Source: Chamaelirium japonicum
Lineage: Eukaryota > Streptophyta > Magnoliopsida > Liliales > Melanthiaceae
Reading direction: 5' to 3'
Length of the DNA: 64,000 bases
NCBI GenBank assembly: GCA_947650365.1
Contig: OX393551.1
Coordinates: 65,130,255 to 65,194,254 of the forward strand
Positions within the stretch are counted from its first letter, which is position 1, and each line of letters begins with the position of its first letter. Below are positions 47,401 through 59,766 of the stretch, in pieces. Below the pieces are notes generated by a model, which was given only the letters and a program-made list of their open reading frames with translations, was not told where the DNA came from and made no database searches. Both the position numbers and the translations under genes were made by a program.

Positions 47401-50400
47401 CACATAAGAATACAATATGGTGAACGTTCTTCGATATTTGAACCCACTTGTAATGTAACTTTCTCATATAAGGAAATTTTATCGACACCAAGCCCCATTA
47501 TAAAATTGTCGTCGCCATTTTCTGGAGACAAAAGATCACTCTTAATGAAATAGCAATGCTCTATCAAGTATATATGCACCATATCAACTATTTTTTAAAT
47601 ATTAGAAACAATTGATCATATAAATATATAATAAAAAAAGGGTGGCTCGATACAATTGATGGGGTGTCCATTTTGTTATGCAATTGATAGTAAATTGGAG
47701 TGTCCATTTTGTTATGTGACAAATCATATAGTAAAAAAGTGTGGCATGAAACAATTGATCCAGAACTTAGCATTTCCTTGCTGCACAAACAAAAATAGAC
47801 GGTAATCAGTATTTCAATACAGCCATTATGTGCATGTATCATCTTGTAGGCCACGAAAGATGATATGAAAACGTGATTGTTGTCCTATTCACATGCACAG
47901 GCCACTGGAATAATAGTGTGGTTGCATTGGACCAACATCATCTTACATCACCCTGTCAATTGTTCAGTCTTTTTTCATTTTTTTCCTCTTTTTTTTTTTG
48001 AGAGAGAGAGAGAGAGTACACCAAGAATGGTGGTTTTGTGTGTGTGTGGGAGCATGCGCGCATTATAACACTTGCAATGGCTTCAAAGCTTTCTATAAAA
48101 CTTGAAGCAGTCTAATAGTATAATACTAAAATGGAGCCCTCTCTCCCATATTGTGACACGTGGACATCTTTTGAAGAGCCATAATCCTTCTCCCGTGTGT
48201 GAACACGGATCTCTCTCATAAATACTATTAAAAACCTACACTCATTCAATGATAATTAACGGAAATTTCATGTTAATTAAGAAAATCATTAGTACTATCT
48301 CTCTCTCTCTAACAAGTGAATCACACTCCGACGAGTGAATCACACTCACTCTAGATTGCACACTTCTTTGGATGGCTATGATGTCGTCTGTGCCAAGTGA
48401 CGTGCATCAAGTTCATCCAAGCATTGCCCGGGTTTCTTACTAGTTTTATAACAAAAGTGTGAGCTTCTATGATACGGTCGATATGGAGATGGCTATTACT
48501 AATGGATACGGTCGATATGGAGATGGCTATTACTAATGGCATGGATAAGGGCACTGGAAACATGGAAATTTTCCAAGGGAAATACAACATGTGTGCCTTT
48601 GTAAGTGGATATGCAGTTATGCACTTATGTATGTAGTCACTATAGTCTAAACCTATAATCAAGTCAACGCATGGATCTGCGTGGTGTGTAACCAAAAAAA
48701 CAAATTATTTTCAGTTGAATTATTTCATAAAATCATGTTAGTGGAAAATTAATAGGAACAAAAGAGGCATCCTAATGTCACCATAAGCACATGGAGAAGG
48801 AATAGATGTGTTTCAAACATTAGGGCAAAGACACATGTATCCATCTAATCATAGTTATGTATCATTTAGTAACATCCCATATCACAAATCTGAATATGAA
48901 CACTTTCAAAAGGCCTCGATCATCACCTTTCCTCATATAATGGTTTCCTGCATAACAAGAGTGAAAGCATACTAAATGACCATCAGCCATAATGAGAAAA
49001 AAACAAAAAGTTCCTCAATTGGACCTCGCATTCACATGCAATCCTCCAAGATTCAGGTCGATGAAGAACAATGAGTCCTGTATCTTAATTAAGATAGACT
49101 TCCAACAGCTTTGCAGCCTGATATAGGGTGATTCAATGGTTTTTACTCCGTTGTAGACTTCAGCAAATTTGAATTGGGATTAGCATTGGAATAATCGAAA
49201 AAGGCTTCAGTGGTTTAGTCACAACTGATTGTTTCCTTTATTTTGTTACAAAACCATTTTGGTTGGTCAAATAGGAAGGAAGTCAATGAATTACCACCTG
49301 ATTACACATTTGGTGGAAATATCAGACTACCAGCTAATACAACATTTTATAAGCTTAAAAGTCATTAGTACTTAATCCTACATTCGTACATAGCCCTTTT
49401 TAGAGCCAACCTTGTTGTGATCAAAGGCTCTCGCGCAGCGGAGCACGACGAGCGTAGAAGCACCACGGTGGAGACGACCACCGATAAGACCAAGATAATA
49501 GAAATAACAAGCAGAACACCCAAGAAAATTCCGGCAACGACCGATCGATGGATTCACTAGTATGGGCGAAAACCCAAGTACAATTACAATTGCCTCCCAA
49601 TCCCTCATACACCCACAAAGAGATCCCAACTTGAGAGAAAAGAACCCGCAGCCCTACACCCCTTGGAACAAGAAGAAACCCCTTCCCGAAACCCCACCGG
49701 TCTCCAATGGTTTCCTCTCCCTCTCCCTTGGTGATGGCTATCTTATAATCTCTCCCTTAGGTCTCTCTTGTGCCTTTGAGATAATCAATAATACCCTAGA
49801 TTCGTCCTAGGATCTCCCTTTTATAGGGTTATATTCGTATCCGACTTGGAGAAGGAGTTACAGGAGAAAACGCAAGCCAAAACGCGTCATCCGCATTCTA
49901 CCAGTCACAGTTGTACGAACCGATCCGTCTTCTCACCCGACAATTATGCTGATGCCAGTTGTGTGCACGACCTTGACCAGTCGTGTGCAGGACCCTTCCT
50001 GGCCGACCCTTCTCCCCTTGGTGCTCTGTCTTCCGCCGTTTCTTCGCGCACAAACCTTGGAGTTTGTATACGGCTTGTTTGGAGCCACATCTTCAACAAA
50101 CCTATGATGTCAACAATTTGCAATCTCTTGATTCATTTGTGTGATTTGTGAGGTTAAACATGAGAATGTAAAACTCAAGAGAAGCAAACAACATTTCAAA
50201 ACATGTATTTGTTTTCAGCATTATCTGATCTATGATACCAACTTGATGTGCATTTAGTTGTTTCTTCGATTGGCATACATTTAGTTGTTTCTTCGATTGG
50301 CATACATTTAGTTGTTTCTTAGATTGGCATTCAAACAAAGTTTGGCTGCTTTAGAGAACTATGTGAACTTTTATAACCATGACTGACATCGACTCATCAT

Positions 50401-51963
50401 TTGAAATTTTGAGCTCTTGGCAAATTAGGCAGCATATCATTTATCCAGGACTCGCTAACAGACTAGGTGTTGCGTATTCATCATACCAACATAATGACGA
50501 AAAATACCACTTCAAATTATAGTGCAATAGTTACCAGACTTGGATATGAACAACTTCCTTTTAAAATTTTGGTTCATAGTGTGGTTCAGATATTAGCCTG
50601 TGGTTTGATGTCGATAAAATGGAAAGGTCATTAAAAGATTTATATTAGGAAAAAATGAAAATCTGACAGGATTTGTAATGTTGATATGATTAAAAGAGTC
50701 ACACATGTGTGACATTATTTACAGCGTGTAAATGTTTAACTATTAGCATTCAAACATAGCTTCATGCAACATGCTTGTGCATGTTCCAAAACCACTTTGC
50801 TTCTAGTTCTTGGTACATTATGACAACAGATGACACATGATGCAGGAGCATCTTTAGTGCGATACAGATCATGTCACTATTTTTAATAATCTCATAGTCA
50901 CAAATCCCTCCATTTTTTTGAAAATTCTTCAATTTGCAACATTTTTGTAGATATTGTTAAAACCTGAGAAAATATGAGAAATCGAGTTGTCCATGTGCAC
51001 TATTAATTTTTATGTTTCCCGAATAGATTGAATCTACATTTAATTATTTTTTATAATCTTAATATATATCCCAAAATATAATGTAATAAGTGCATGCAAT
51101 ATTGCAATGTTTAGGGTGCTTGCCAACATTCGTAATATCTGTATTATGTCACTAATATTGACAATGTATAAAATCACTGACAATTTCCTTTCACAATGAA
51201 ATATTGAGAAAAATATTTGTTACACTTACACCTAGTAATGGATCATATAGAAGCACGGTGCAGGTTTCGTTAGACCATGAAAGGACCTTAATCAAATCAA
51301 TAATTAGTGAGCAGGGTCGTACTTAATCGTAGGGAGCGGACAAAATTGTCGGACAAAAAAAAGCTAAAACAGTGATTTACTTTATCAGGGAAGGGAGGGG
51401 ATTTGACATCTATAAAGTACTAGGTTCCTACATTTTAGGAGGTACACTTATGACAAAAAAAACGGAATAGGTAGGTTTGTGAAGGGCCATGCTAACCACA
51501 TTTTCAAGAAGAAGAAAAATCTCGAAAAAAGGAAACATTGAATCTGCAACACTAAAATGGAATTTGATGCTTAAATTTTGGGAGAAATTTATTTCACATA
51601 AATAGGGATGGGAATAGTCCTGAGTCATTAGGAAGCCTAAATGCACATGATATAAGAGTAGAACACGGACCTGAGCAAGAAATCCCAAACCTGAATTTAA
51701 AACCAATTCCAGTTGCGTCAAGATAAAGGATTTTGGGTCTACTTTAGGTCAATGGAAGTGGCGGTAATGAACCATTGGAAGAGGTTATAAGATAGTAGAG
51801 AGTGCCACTCACTTGCATTGGTAAGTGGGACTTAGAGTGCTGATCAGTACATAATCCAACCATCTTTTGAAATATTTATCGTAATATGGGTACCATATTC
51901 ACTTTTATTTTTTGGGGCTTTTAACAAATATTGGATCAACATATAATTTTGATTATACATCTT

Positions 51964-52034
<71 letters not shown>

Positions 52035-52483
52035 CATAGTGAATAGATAAAGAACAGTCCTAATTTATTCCCCCATGAGATAAAGAAGGGCTCTAATTTA
52101 TATGGGCAAGATAAGTGGCGGTCATGGTGTATCTTATAGGGTTAGGGTGAGTGTAATTCACCTAGGAAGGGGGAGAAAGAAACATTTGACATGCCTTTAT
52201 ATATTTAGGCGTGTATACAATAAAGACATGTACCTTACATTCAAACTAACCCTTATAAGTACATTAAAAAAATAAAATTAAAACATTTGCAATGATTCTT
52301 TACTTGGACATGTAGAATGAAAAGGCATTTACAAATATTAGCATACCTTGCAAATCAATTCTAGGAAACATGTCATTTTGGAAGTCAAGGGATACTACTT
52401 CCTTTTTATTGTTATCTCTCGACCACCCCAACAGCAAAAAATGATCATCCGCAGCCTTTTTGTTAGAAGCAAGTACGAGCTCC
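35430..52483 (-). CDS. Nucleoporin NUP214, twelve 3'-terminal exons (N-terminus outside window)
   Basis: Exons in reading order: 52483-52347, 47521-47359, 47247-47057, 46943-46144, 45356-45204, 45040-44983, 43628-43495, 43416-43292, 41635-41284, 38413-38200, 38080-36203, 35527-35430; all GT-AG, all phases agree, about 1430 residues. NUP214 is a cytoplasmic-side pore protein for mRNA export. The first two exons give the end of the beta-propeller ([54 protein letters not shown]). The middle is coiled coil ([54 protein letters not shown]). The 1.9 kb exon is Ser/Thr-rich, then a GGGFAG-type FG/GF repeat domain. In Arabidopsis the gene is LNO1/EMB1011. The last exon runs in frame to TGA at 35430-35432, but a one-base-shifted frame reads the expected end [12 protein letters not shown] with stop at 35413; see findings. 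Confidence 0.94.
35919..36150. mobile_element. MULE-like MITE in the last NUP214 intron
   Basis: The left end G-T-run-ACCTTACCCC pairs with the right end, whose reverse complement reads GGGTATTTTTTTCGACCTTA; pairing continues through GTTAAT...AATTAAAAAATAC. Direct repeats CTGATAAAA at 35910-35918 and 36151-36159 are a perfect 9 bp target duplication. A 22 bp C-run lies at about 35937-35958. Confidence 0.82.
36203..36700 (-). other. FG/GF-repeat segment of NUP214
   Basis: Within the large exon, the residues turn from Ser/Thr-rich to repeats such as [28 protein letters not shown]. This is the unstructured phenylalanine-glycine domain that binds transport receptors. The codons are so repetitive that all other frames stay open; none of those is a gene. 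Confidence 0.9.
40189..40655. repeat. Tandem duplication in a NUP214 intron, with a third partial copy at 41113
   Basis: Units 40189-40439 and 40440-40655 share TAATAGTACAATTATGTT, GACAAGACGTTCACAATGAT and CATACAACTAAAAATAAGAT. The last word plus GGCTAAGGTC recurs at about 41113-41150, so the 460 bp between may be a later insertion. Some divergence between units indicates moderate age. Confidence 0.85.
41636..43291 (-). other. NUP214 intron, no repeat or gene seen
   Basis: 1.66 kb of AT-rich intron between the exons ending 43292 and starting 41635. A 71-residue plus-strand frame at 42991 has no recognised content. Confidence 0.6.
45802..45925. repeat. Interleaved short tandem repeats in a NUP214 intron
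   Basis: TTGATTTACAATGGTTAGAG AAACACATA occurs twice and AGGACAAGATATTCACTTAT twice, in the order A-B-B-A. Confidence 0.8.
48471..48538. repeat. 34 bp unit, two tandem copies
   Basis: GATACGGTCGATATGGAGAT-GGCTATTACTAATG occurs twice without a difference (48471-48504 and 48505-48538). Confidence 0.95.
49385..50112 (-). mobile_element. Possible solo LTR (unresolved)
   Basis: A block with higher GC content than the surrounding intron. On the minus strand it starts TGTTGACATCATAGGTTTGT at 50112 and, on the plus strand, holds a CCCTTTTATAGGGTTATA TATA-like word near 49818. Size and composition suit a solo LTR, but no CA end or target duplication was found at the left. Confidence 0.3.
50251..50331. 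repeat. 27 bp unit, three tandem copies
   Basis: CATTTAGTTGTTTCTTCGAT-TGGCATA at 50251, 50278 and 50305, the third with two differences. Confidence 0.95.
51968..52030. repeat. (TA)n microsatellite
   Basis: About 31 TA units in a NUP214 intron, with no foldback element beside it. Confidence 0.95.
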
Positions 52484-53380
52484 CTGTCAGGGTAAAAAGT
52501 CAAACATCAACCACAATCAATAAGCCAAATAAAGATCACGAGAGATATCAAGCTATATTGCTAAATATAAATGAATTGATCACTTCAATACATGTGTATA
52601 TGCAAACATCCATCTCGTAGTTAAAAAGTATTTGAATCAACAGAATAACTAAATATTAGATATTCACTGCAAAATATTCTCGAAGAGCTAAAAGCTTGCA
52701 AATCAATTTAACACAGGGTTTGTGTTTTTAAATCATTTTTTCTTCCGTGTGTGTGTGTGTGTGTGCGCCTTGTTTCGGGTTGTTTGGTGGGTGGGTAGGT
52801 GGGGCGGGGAGTGTCCATAAATGAACCATCACTATAATTCCCTTTTGTTAGCTGTAATTTATCCTTTACGAGAAGAAAGAATTACATGAATTGGATGTGT
52901 GTGTGTGTGTGTGTGTCAGAGTCAAAGGAAGTAGAAGTCCGAGGGTGGAGGAGATTGACTAAGTTAATGTCATCTTAGATGAGAGTGCGTAGCAGGATGG
53001 ATGACTTGATAGCTCAGGTGGAAAAAGACATTAGATGATTGTAAAAGAAAGAAAATTTGAGTAGACGACTTATTATTATCCTGTATAAGAAAGGAATAGA
53101 TGGATGGATGGGATCTAACATAGAAGGGGGTTGGACTTTTGCCTTGGTATGTTAAACGCTCTCTGGAAATGGAACCAAACATGCTATGAGGAGGTAGAAA
53201 AGGCTTGGTAGTTTGCGTGAGGAATTTCTTAGGGAGATATATTGATGGACAGAATATCCCTTGCTCTATAGATGGGATCATTGGGATGTTAGAATTAAAC
53301 ACCAGCATAGAGGGTCCAACTATTTGACAATAAGTCAATGGATAACAAAATGATGTTGAATAGGTATACTACTCGGTGTG
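52484..53380 (-). other. 5' side of the large NUP214 intron
   Basis: AT-rich sequence with (GT)n tracts near 52746 and 52897. No further NUP214 exon is seen up to the window edge, so this intron is at least 11.5 kb and holds all the elements listed to the right. Confidence 0.6.
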
Positions 53381-53381
53381 T

Positions 53382-53384
<3 letters not shown>

Positions 53385-53443
<59 letters not shown>

Positions 53444-53451
53444 GGGGGGGG
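53385..53451. repeat. (GT)n(GA)n(G)n compound microsatellite
   Basis: GT, then GA, then a G-run of about 19 bases, ending directly at the Cassandra-like LTR. Confidence 0.95.
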
Positions 53452-53452
53452 T

Positions 53453-53774
53453 TGTCAAGATTGTGATGACCAAGATCCAATAGGCCAAGAGTCAAGACTC
53501 CTGAGACTGTGATACCAAGATGGATGAGGTGAGGTGAGGTGAGGTGTACAAGGCCACGAGTTAGCCCCACATCGTTTGGAGAGAAGGACATCCTGAGCTG
53601 CTTATATAATTTCCCGTCCCAAACATAGAGGACGCGTTTTAAAACCATGCACCGCTACGGTAGTTAAGCGTGCTCAGACGAGACTAGTACTAGGATGGGT
53701 AACCTCCCTGGGAAGTCCTCGTGCGGGCACGAGCAAAGCGGACAATATCTTGTGTGTTTGGGGCGGATGTTACA
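53453..53774 (+). mobile_element. Cassandra-like TRIM solo LTR with 5S rRNA-like segment
   Basis: Starts TGTCAAGATTGTGATGACCA and ends GGGGCGGATGTTACA. In between are GCCCCACATCGTTTGGAGAG, GACGCGTTTTAAAACCATGC, the 5S-like segment, and GCAAAGCGGACAATATCTTG. This order matches Cassandra terminal-repeat retrotransposons in miniature, whose LTRs carry 5S sequence. Only one LTR is present, and the sequence after it does not look like a primer-binding site, so I read a solo LTR. No target duplication was found. Confidence 0.75.
53647..53733 (+). other. 5S rRNA-like sequence inside the Cassandra LTR
   Basis: AGTTAAGCGTGCTCAGACGA, then AGTAGTACTAGGATGGGT-like bases, then CCTCCCTGGGAAGTCCTCGT match the 3' two thirds of plant 5S rRNA, including the A box, intermediate element and C box of its internal promoter. 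The 5' third is not 5S-like, so it is not a 5S gene. Confidence 0.8.
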
Positions 53775-53785
53775 GAGATCCCATC

Positions 53786-54995
53786 TGATGCATGCAGGTC
53801 TCTTTAACAAGTAATGTGCAGAATTTTAATAGATAAGCAGAATTTCAACCCTATTTAATTGAACTTCAGCACCTACCAAGAGAGGGGAAATCACATGCCC
53901 TCATCCGACAAAGGTTCCAAGACATCAAACAGTATTTCAATGATAATAAAGGAGAAATTCAGTTTATAAATTATAATTGTAGGAAGCACTATAGTTCGCA
54001 AATATAAAATAAATTGACAAGTTTATCAAAGAAACATAGACCTAATTAAGAACCAACGGGAGATGGAGATCTATGAAGCCAAAGGTGAACTAAGCCCAAA
54101 AAATAAGCAAATGATAAGGCCGATGGTAATCACGATGGACGATTACGGCTACTGAGCGATATTACCATTAATCCGTGCCTTGGTCAATACCTGGTGTGTT
54201 CCCGATATCTGATAGACGAGGTGGCGGAGGAGGGAGGGCGATTCAGAAGACAAGGTGAAGAAGCTTGGATGATGATCTCTGAGAAGAACCCTTGTGCTGA
54301 TCTCTCGCGAAGGCCGTAGATGAAATCGGGGCAGTAGACGAAGAAGCATGTGGAGGAAGAATAGGCAAAGAAGCGAGGAAGAAGAATCGGAGATGATCTC
54401 ACGAACAAGCCAAAGGCTCAGTTCTTGAAAATTAGGGTTTCCAAAGTCATTCAATAATATCTCCCCCAATTAGGGTTTAAAGAGGCCTTAAATAGAAGGA
54501 TGAAAAAGGGAGAGGAGAGAGGAATGGTGTGGAAGCCTCTTTCATCCCGCGGTTACTGTTCACATGAACAGTAACCTCGTTTTTAACGTATAAGAAGAGT
54601 AAGAGAACACTGAGGAAAAGAAAGGCGAGGGTCGGGCTCTTTTAGGCTTCCTATTTGGGCCTCCTTTAAGGCTTCATACGATCTCCATCGTCTATCCATT
54701 GGTTCTAGATTAGTCTGATTAGATTCAATGGATATTATTAAACCCGACTAGCGCGACTTAAAGCACTTTAGGCTCAAGTAGGGTGCGAACATCCCCCGCA
54801 CCTAGGCTGACCTGAAATATAAAATTTAATAACTCTTAATCCGTTCATCGGATTTACATGAAATGAAAAACAAAGTTGCAGATAATGAAAAAAGCTTTCC
54901 AACGGGACCGACGGATCGTCGGTCGGATTCCTGGATCTCCGTAGGGACGCTAAAAGTTGGGCTGCTGTCCAGAAATCCTGCACGTGCCTACGTCA
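53786..54995 (-). repeat. 3' LTR of the gypsy element (1210 bp)
   Basis: Plus-strand start TGATGCATGCAGGTCTCTTT and end GTGCCTACGTCA. It aligns along its length with 59767-60897 and has an extra stretch near 54520-54600 with GGTTACTGTTCACATGAACA. Confidence 0.92.
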
Positions 54996-55142
54996 AATCT
55001 CCTGGACCCAAAAGAACTCGACTCCGTTCGAGTGGGGTCGGGATCAATGTTCTGAAAGGCTCAAGGCACACATGAGGCACAAAGGTCTCCTAGAGCCTAG
55101 GCGCAAGGCACAACTCAAGGCGCGCGCCTGATTGAAGTAAGG

Positions 55143-55214
<72 letters not shown>
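55143..55214. repeat. (TA)n microsatellite, left flank of a foldback element
   Basis: About 36 TA units ending directly at the foldback start. Confidence 0.95.
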
Positions 55215-56302
<1,088 letters not shown>

Positions 56303-56366
<64 letters not shown>

Positions 56367-56427
56367 AATGCTAAAATGCGGCGTGCGGTGCGTGCGGCGT
56401 CGCACCGCACGCCGCACCCTAGCATGC

Positions 56428-56500
<73 letters not shown>
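56303..56500. mobile_element. Small foldback with mirrored microsatellite ends
   Basis: (TA)n, (GA)n, then a GC-rich hairpin around GCGGCGTGCGGTGCG and CGCACCGCACGCCGC at about 56378-56415, then (CT)n and (TA)n. The microsatellites on the two sides are reverse complements, so the complete unit is a palindrome. A second arm is at 1-121. Confidence 0.75.
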
Positions 56501-56506
<6 letters not shown>

Positions 56507-57328
56507 TCAAAACACGTATAACTAGACTAAGAAAATGAATCTTAAGACAAAAGATAAATTGGATATATCGTTGTTGCAACAACACATAACCTTGTAGGTT
56601 TGAATTACGGCTCTAAATAAGCTATTTAAAATATATTAAAATCTTCAAATATGTATAGTTCAAATTCAATAACTAGTTATAAGATATCAAATGTGATATT
56701 ATAGCAAACAAAAAATAAATAGTGAATAATTGAATGTGTTATTTCATCCGTGTGCTTGTGCACATGCTTCTAAATCAGTATGAAATGTGCAAACCGAGAA
56801 AGAAAATAAAACTCATTGAATCTTGTAATAATTGAAATAATATCAAAGTCATCAAATCCAACCCACAATTGCTCATATGGTCCTACCTAAGAACTATAAC
56901 AAATAATTTTGAATGTAAATAATATTCAATCAATGTGTCAATATTCAGACTACTGTAATCATGAATCAAATCTACTTAAAAACTTAATTATATTGCCAAA
57001 ATAATTAATTGCAAGCACATAATTGCACATGGTTCAACTAGGCGCGCTTTTTTTGTGCCTAGAGCCTGGAGCCTAGGCGCGCGCCTTTCTAACAGAGCCT
57101 GGCCTAGTTATTTTTTAGGCGCAGGGGCTGAGCCTAGGCGCACGCCTTTAATAACACTGGTCGGGATCAAAGGAGAAGTCCACACCGCGAAGAAACATCA
57201 GCCGCAACTTGTCGCCACTCCATCCTCTTGGGTCTGGGGGTTCCATCCCCTCATCATCACGGAAAAACCTGAAACAACATTCAAATATCCTCCTTGGCAC
57301 GTTAAACAGATTGAGCAAAATACCAACT

Positions 57329-57820
57329 TCATAGCCGTAAAAGGGTAATAGGTAAACAGGAGTAACAAACGACATATGAAGAGAATGGCTGCGTGACCTT
57401 AATGTGTGGCTCGTGCGTTTGGTACGGATAATCTGTCAAGGTCCTGGGTTGCGGGTACTTAATATACTGCGGAAAGTGGCCTGCGCTTTCAGTATTCAAA
57501 TGGAATCCTATACTACTCAAAAGCTGCGTCCATTTACCCTTATTGTTATTATGAGATATAAACATGAGTTCACAATTCTTATCAATCATCTCAATTAAAG
57601 TTTGACAAAAAGGAAACAATGTGGATTCATGCAGTAGTGATAATAACCCGTAACTTTGCAGCCATGAAATTAAATCACAAGAGCCAAATTCTTGATCATC
57701 GTTAAACTCTGCACTTGCTAATTTGGAAAATTGATCCAATGATGCTGATGTTTTGCATATAATTATGTCATGGTCAGGCATACGACAAATTCTAAATGTG
57801 ATGCACATGCAGTATGACAT
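57329..57820 (-). CDS. Unrecognised ORF of 163 residues inside the gypsy element
   Basis: Starts MSYCMCITFRICRMPDHDII and contains LISWLQSYGLLSLLHESTLF, MIDKNCELMFISHNNNKG and HFPQYIKYPQPRTLTDYP. It has ordinary amino-acid composition and does not resemble gypsy gag, protease, reverse transcriptase, RNase H or integrase. It lies between the protease region and the 3' LTR. It could be captured host coding sequence, a lineage-specific extra frame, or a chance frame. I do not recognise it. Confidence 0.4.
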   Translation of the reverse strand: MSYCMCITFRICRMPDHDIIICKTSASLDQFSKLASAEFNDDQEFGSCDLISWLQSYGLLSLLHESTLFPFCQTLIEMIDKNCELMFISHNNNKGKWTQLLSSIGFHLNTESAGHFPQYIKYPQPRTLTDYPYQTHEPHIKVTQPFSSYVVCYSCLPITLLRL

Positions 57821-58126
57821 AGAATATGATGCAACCCTAATAAGTTTTCTATTGATTCATAGGATTGAACTTACATGCCCTGGTCACTAGAATGCTTCGG
57901 GCCTTCCTTTAACATCGGGCAAGCAAACGTGACAAGTAAATTCTCTCGCTATCTAATGACTTTCCTGATGGGTGTAGGGTGTAGGGTAGAGGGTGACAGC
58001 ACACCCATCCTTCCTAATGACGGTGTACGTATTACGCTTATCTTGATGAATCGAATCACTATCGTATTGCCAAGGTTGCCCTAACAGTAAATCACACTCA
58101 TCTAAGGGAGTCACATCACAGAGGAC

Positions 58127-58456
58127 CTATGCGTAATAATCAATATCCACAGTAAAGTTGACAACACATTGGTGGGTTACATGGATGGTCGCAGACTCTG
58201 TCAACCAAGAGATACTATAGGGTCTTTCAAGTTCGGTCGTCTCTAAGCCCAATCTATCCACGATCATCTTGTTGACCACATTTACAGTGCTTCCCCCATC
58301 GATCAATATACAACACTCGTGTCTTCCGATCATACCGATAATCATAAATAGTTCTAGTCTTTGATCCCAAGTAACTGGAAGGAGTGGACGGGGTACTGGA
58401 GGGGGAAATGGAGGAGACATATCCTCAGACATTCGACGTCGTCGGATCATCAACAA
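58127..58456 (-). CDS. Gypsy protease region
   Basis: A frame with HECCILIDGGSTVNVVNKMI, the aspartic-protease active-site region of plant gypsy elements (D-G-G variant), followed by the usual V.F.V.IDYY segment. Fossil part of the element at 53786-60897. Confidence 0.8.
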   Translation of the reverse strand: MLMIRRRRMSEDMSPPFPPPVPRPLLPVTWDQRLELFMIIGMIGRHECCILIDGGSTVNVVNKMIVDRLGLETTELERPYSISWLTESATIHVTHQCVVNFTVDIDYYA

Positions 58457-58559
58457 AGGAGTAGTACATTCATCGCCCTCAAGTTCTATATCTTGAAGGT
58501 CGTCAAGCTCCTCGTAGTTGTCGGCGTGCCCTTCATCGTCTTGATCGACGAGAGTATTA

Positions 58560-59530
58560 AACTGTCATCTCGGGCATTTAGTAGAGTTGTGCCCGGGTTG
58601 GTTGCATTTAAAGCACTTGATGACGCTGGGATTAGGCCCAAGCATTCATTTCCCCTTGTCAGCCTGGGGTGGTGCAACAACCGATGGGTCTTTAGGACTT
58701 TCAGCATAAAGTTTCCTCGTAGGGATGGGTGGCCTTTTCTCGGGATCTATCATACGGAAATACATTCTAAGGAATTTCTCCTCACTTCTTGCGGCCTTGT
58801 TACTAGCCTCATCGACACTTGTGATGTCGTGGAGGAGTAAGTCTTCTTGGATCTGAGGCTTCAGGCCTGCTAGATACCTAGCCATAGACTAATCTTTGGT
58901 TTTAGTTAGATCATTCTTGACCATCAAGTCTGTGAACTCGGAAGTGTAGTCCTCGACGATCCTAAATCCTTGAGGGTTTGCAGGTTTTGGAATATCCTCT
59001 TCTGATAGTCAAAAGGGAGAAATTTGATATTCAACTTCTTTCTCATCTTCTCCCAAGTTCAGACATTTTCTTTGCCTCACCTTTGCCGGGTGGTTTGGAG
59101 TTGATTCCACCAGACCAAAGCGTGACCTTTCATTTTAAGAGCCAAGAACTTGACCTTTCTATCTTCGGGTATGTTTTTCCAGTCAAAATATTGCTCTACC
59201 CGATCGATCCACTCTAGGTAGATCTCTAGTTGACCTCTTCCATCGTAATGACCGTCGATTTTTATCCCATAATCCCACTGTTCCTGCCATCTCTCCCGTT
59301 TCACAACCTCACCTTGTGGGTTCTTCCGATATTCTTGATCTACTCTATGGTTCGGATTGACCCTAGGGTTCCTATCAGGAGGTCGTTGATTTTGTAGGTG
59401 GGCAGCCAACAGTTCGTTGTTCTGTCAGGTCGCCGTTTGATTGTCAACCAGGACCAATGTCATCCTTTCGAGCATCGTCTCAATCCTTTTAATGGGATCG
59501 GACTGCTGAGATTCATCTTGACTCGTCATC
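58560..59530 (-). CDS. Gypsy gag region
   Basis: Minus-strand frames give GHYDGRGQLEIYLEWIDRVE, QYFDWKNIPEDRKVKFLALK and GHALVWWNQLQ, the standard gypsy gag core, then a YLAGLKPQIQEDLL segment and a CCHC knuckle CFKCNQPGHNSTKC at about 58575-58616. Old and broken into more than one frame. Confidence 0.85.
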
Positions 59531-59745
59531 ATGTTCAATCCTAGGTTTAAAGAGACTAGTCATGGTAGACTCAAAGACAATGAAGTACTCGTCAACCTGT
59601 TCAATGAGGTGCCTAGTTGATGTGGTGAGATGATTATGCAAAGTATCCGACACAACTTTCAAGCACTCAAAACTGAAAACAGAATCCAAAAATCAGCAAG
59701 CATGCAATTTACTACGTGATTGATTAGAGAATAAAAATCCTCTAA

Positions 59746-59766
59746 TGTCGTGCTCTAATACCAACT
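59746..59766 (-). other. Primer-binding site of the gypsy element
   Basis: Directly inside the 5' LTR the minus strand reads TTGGTATTAGAGCACGAC, close to the initiator-methionine tRNA complement TGGTATCAGAGC. Confidence 0.7.

Larger units (their letters stand above)
47522..52346 (-). other. NUP214 intron (4.8 kb)
   Basis: Contains short duplications at 47637-47760, 48471-48538 and 50251-50331, a (CT)n tract near 48300, a GC-rich LTR-like block at about 49385-50112 and a long (TA)n tract at 51968-52030. No gene was seen. Confidence 0.7.

Noticed and set aside
50251-50331. A CRISPR-like or functional tandem array
   Set aside because: Three directly abutting 27 bp units with no spacers in a plant intron; ordinary tandem duplication.
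53647-53733. A 5S rRNA gene
   Set aside because: The 5' third of 5S rRNA is absent and the segment sits in a Cassandra-type LTR context, so it is not a functional rRNA gene.
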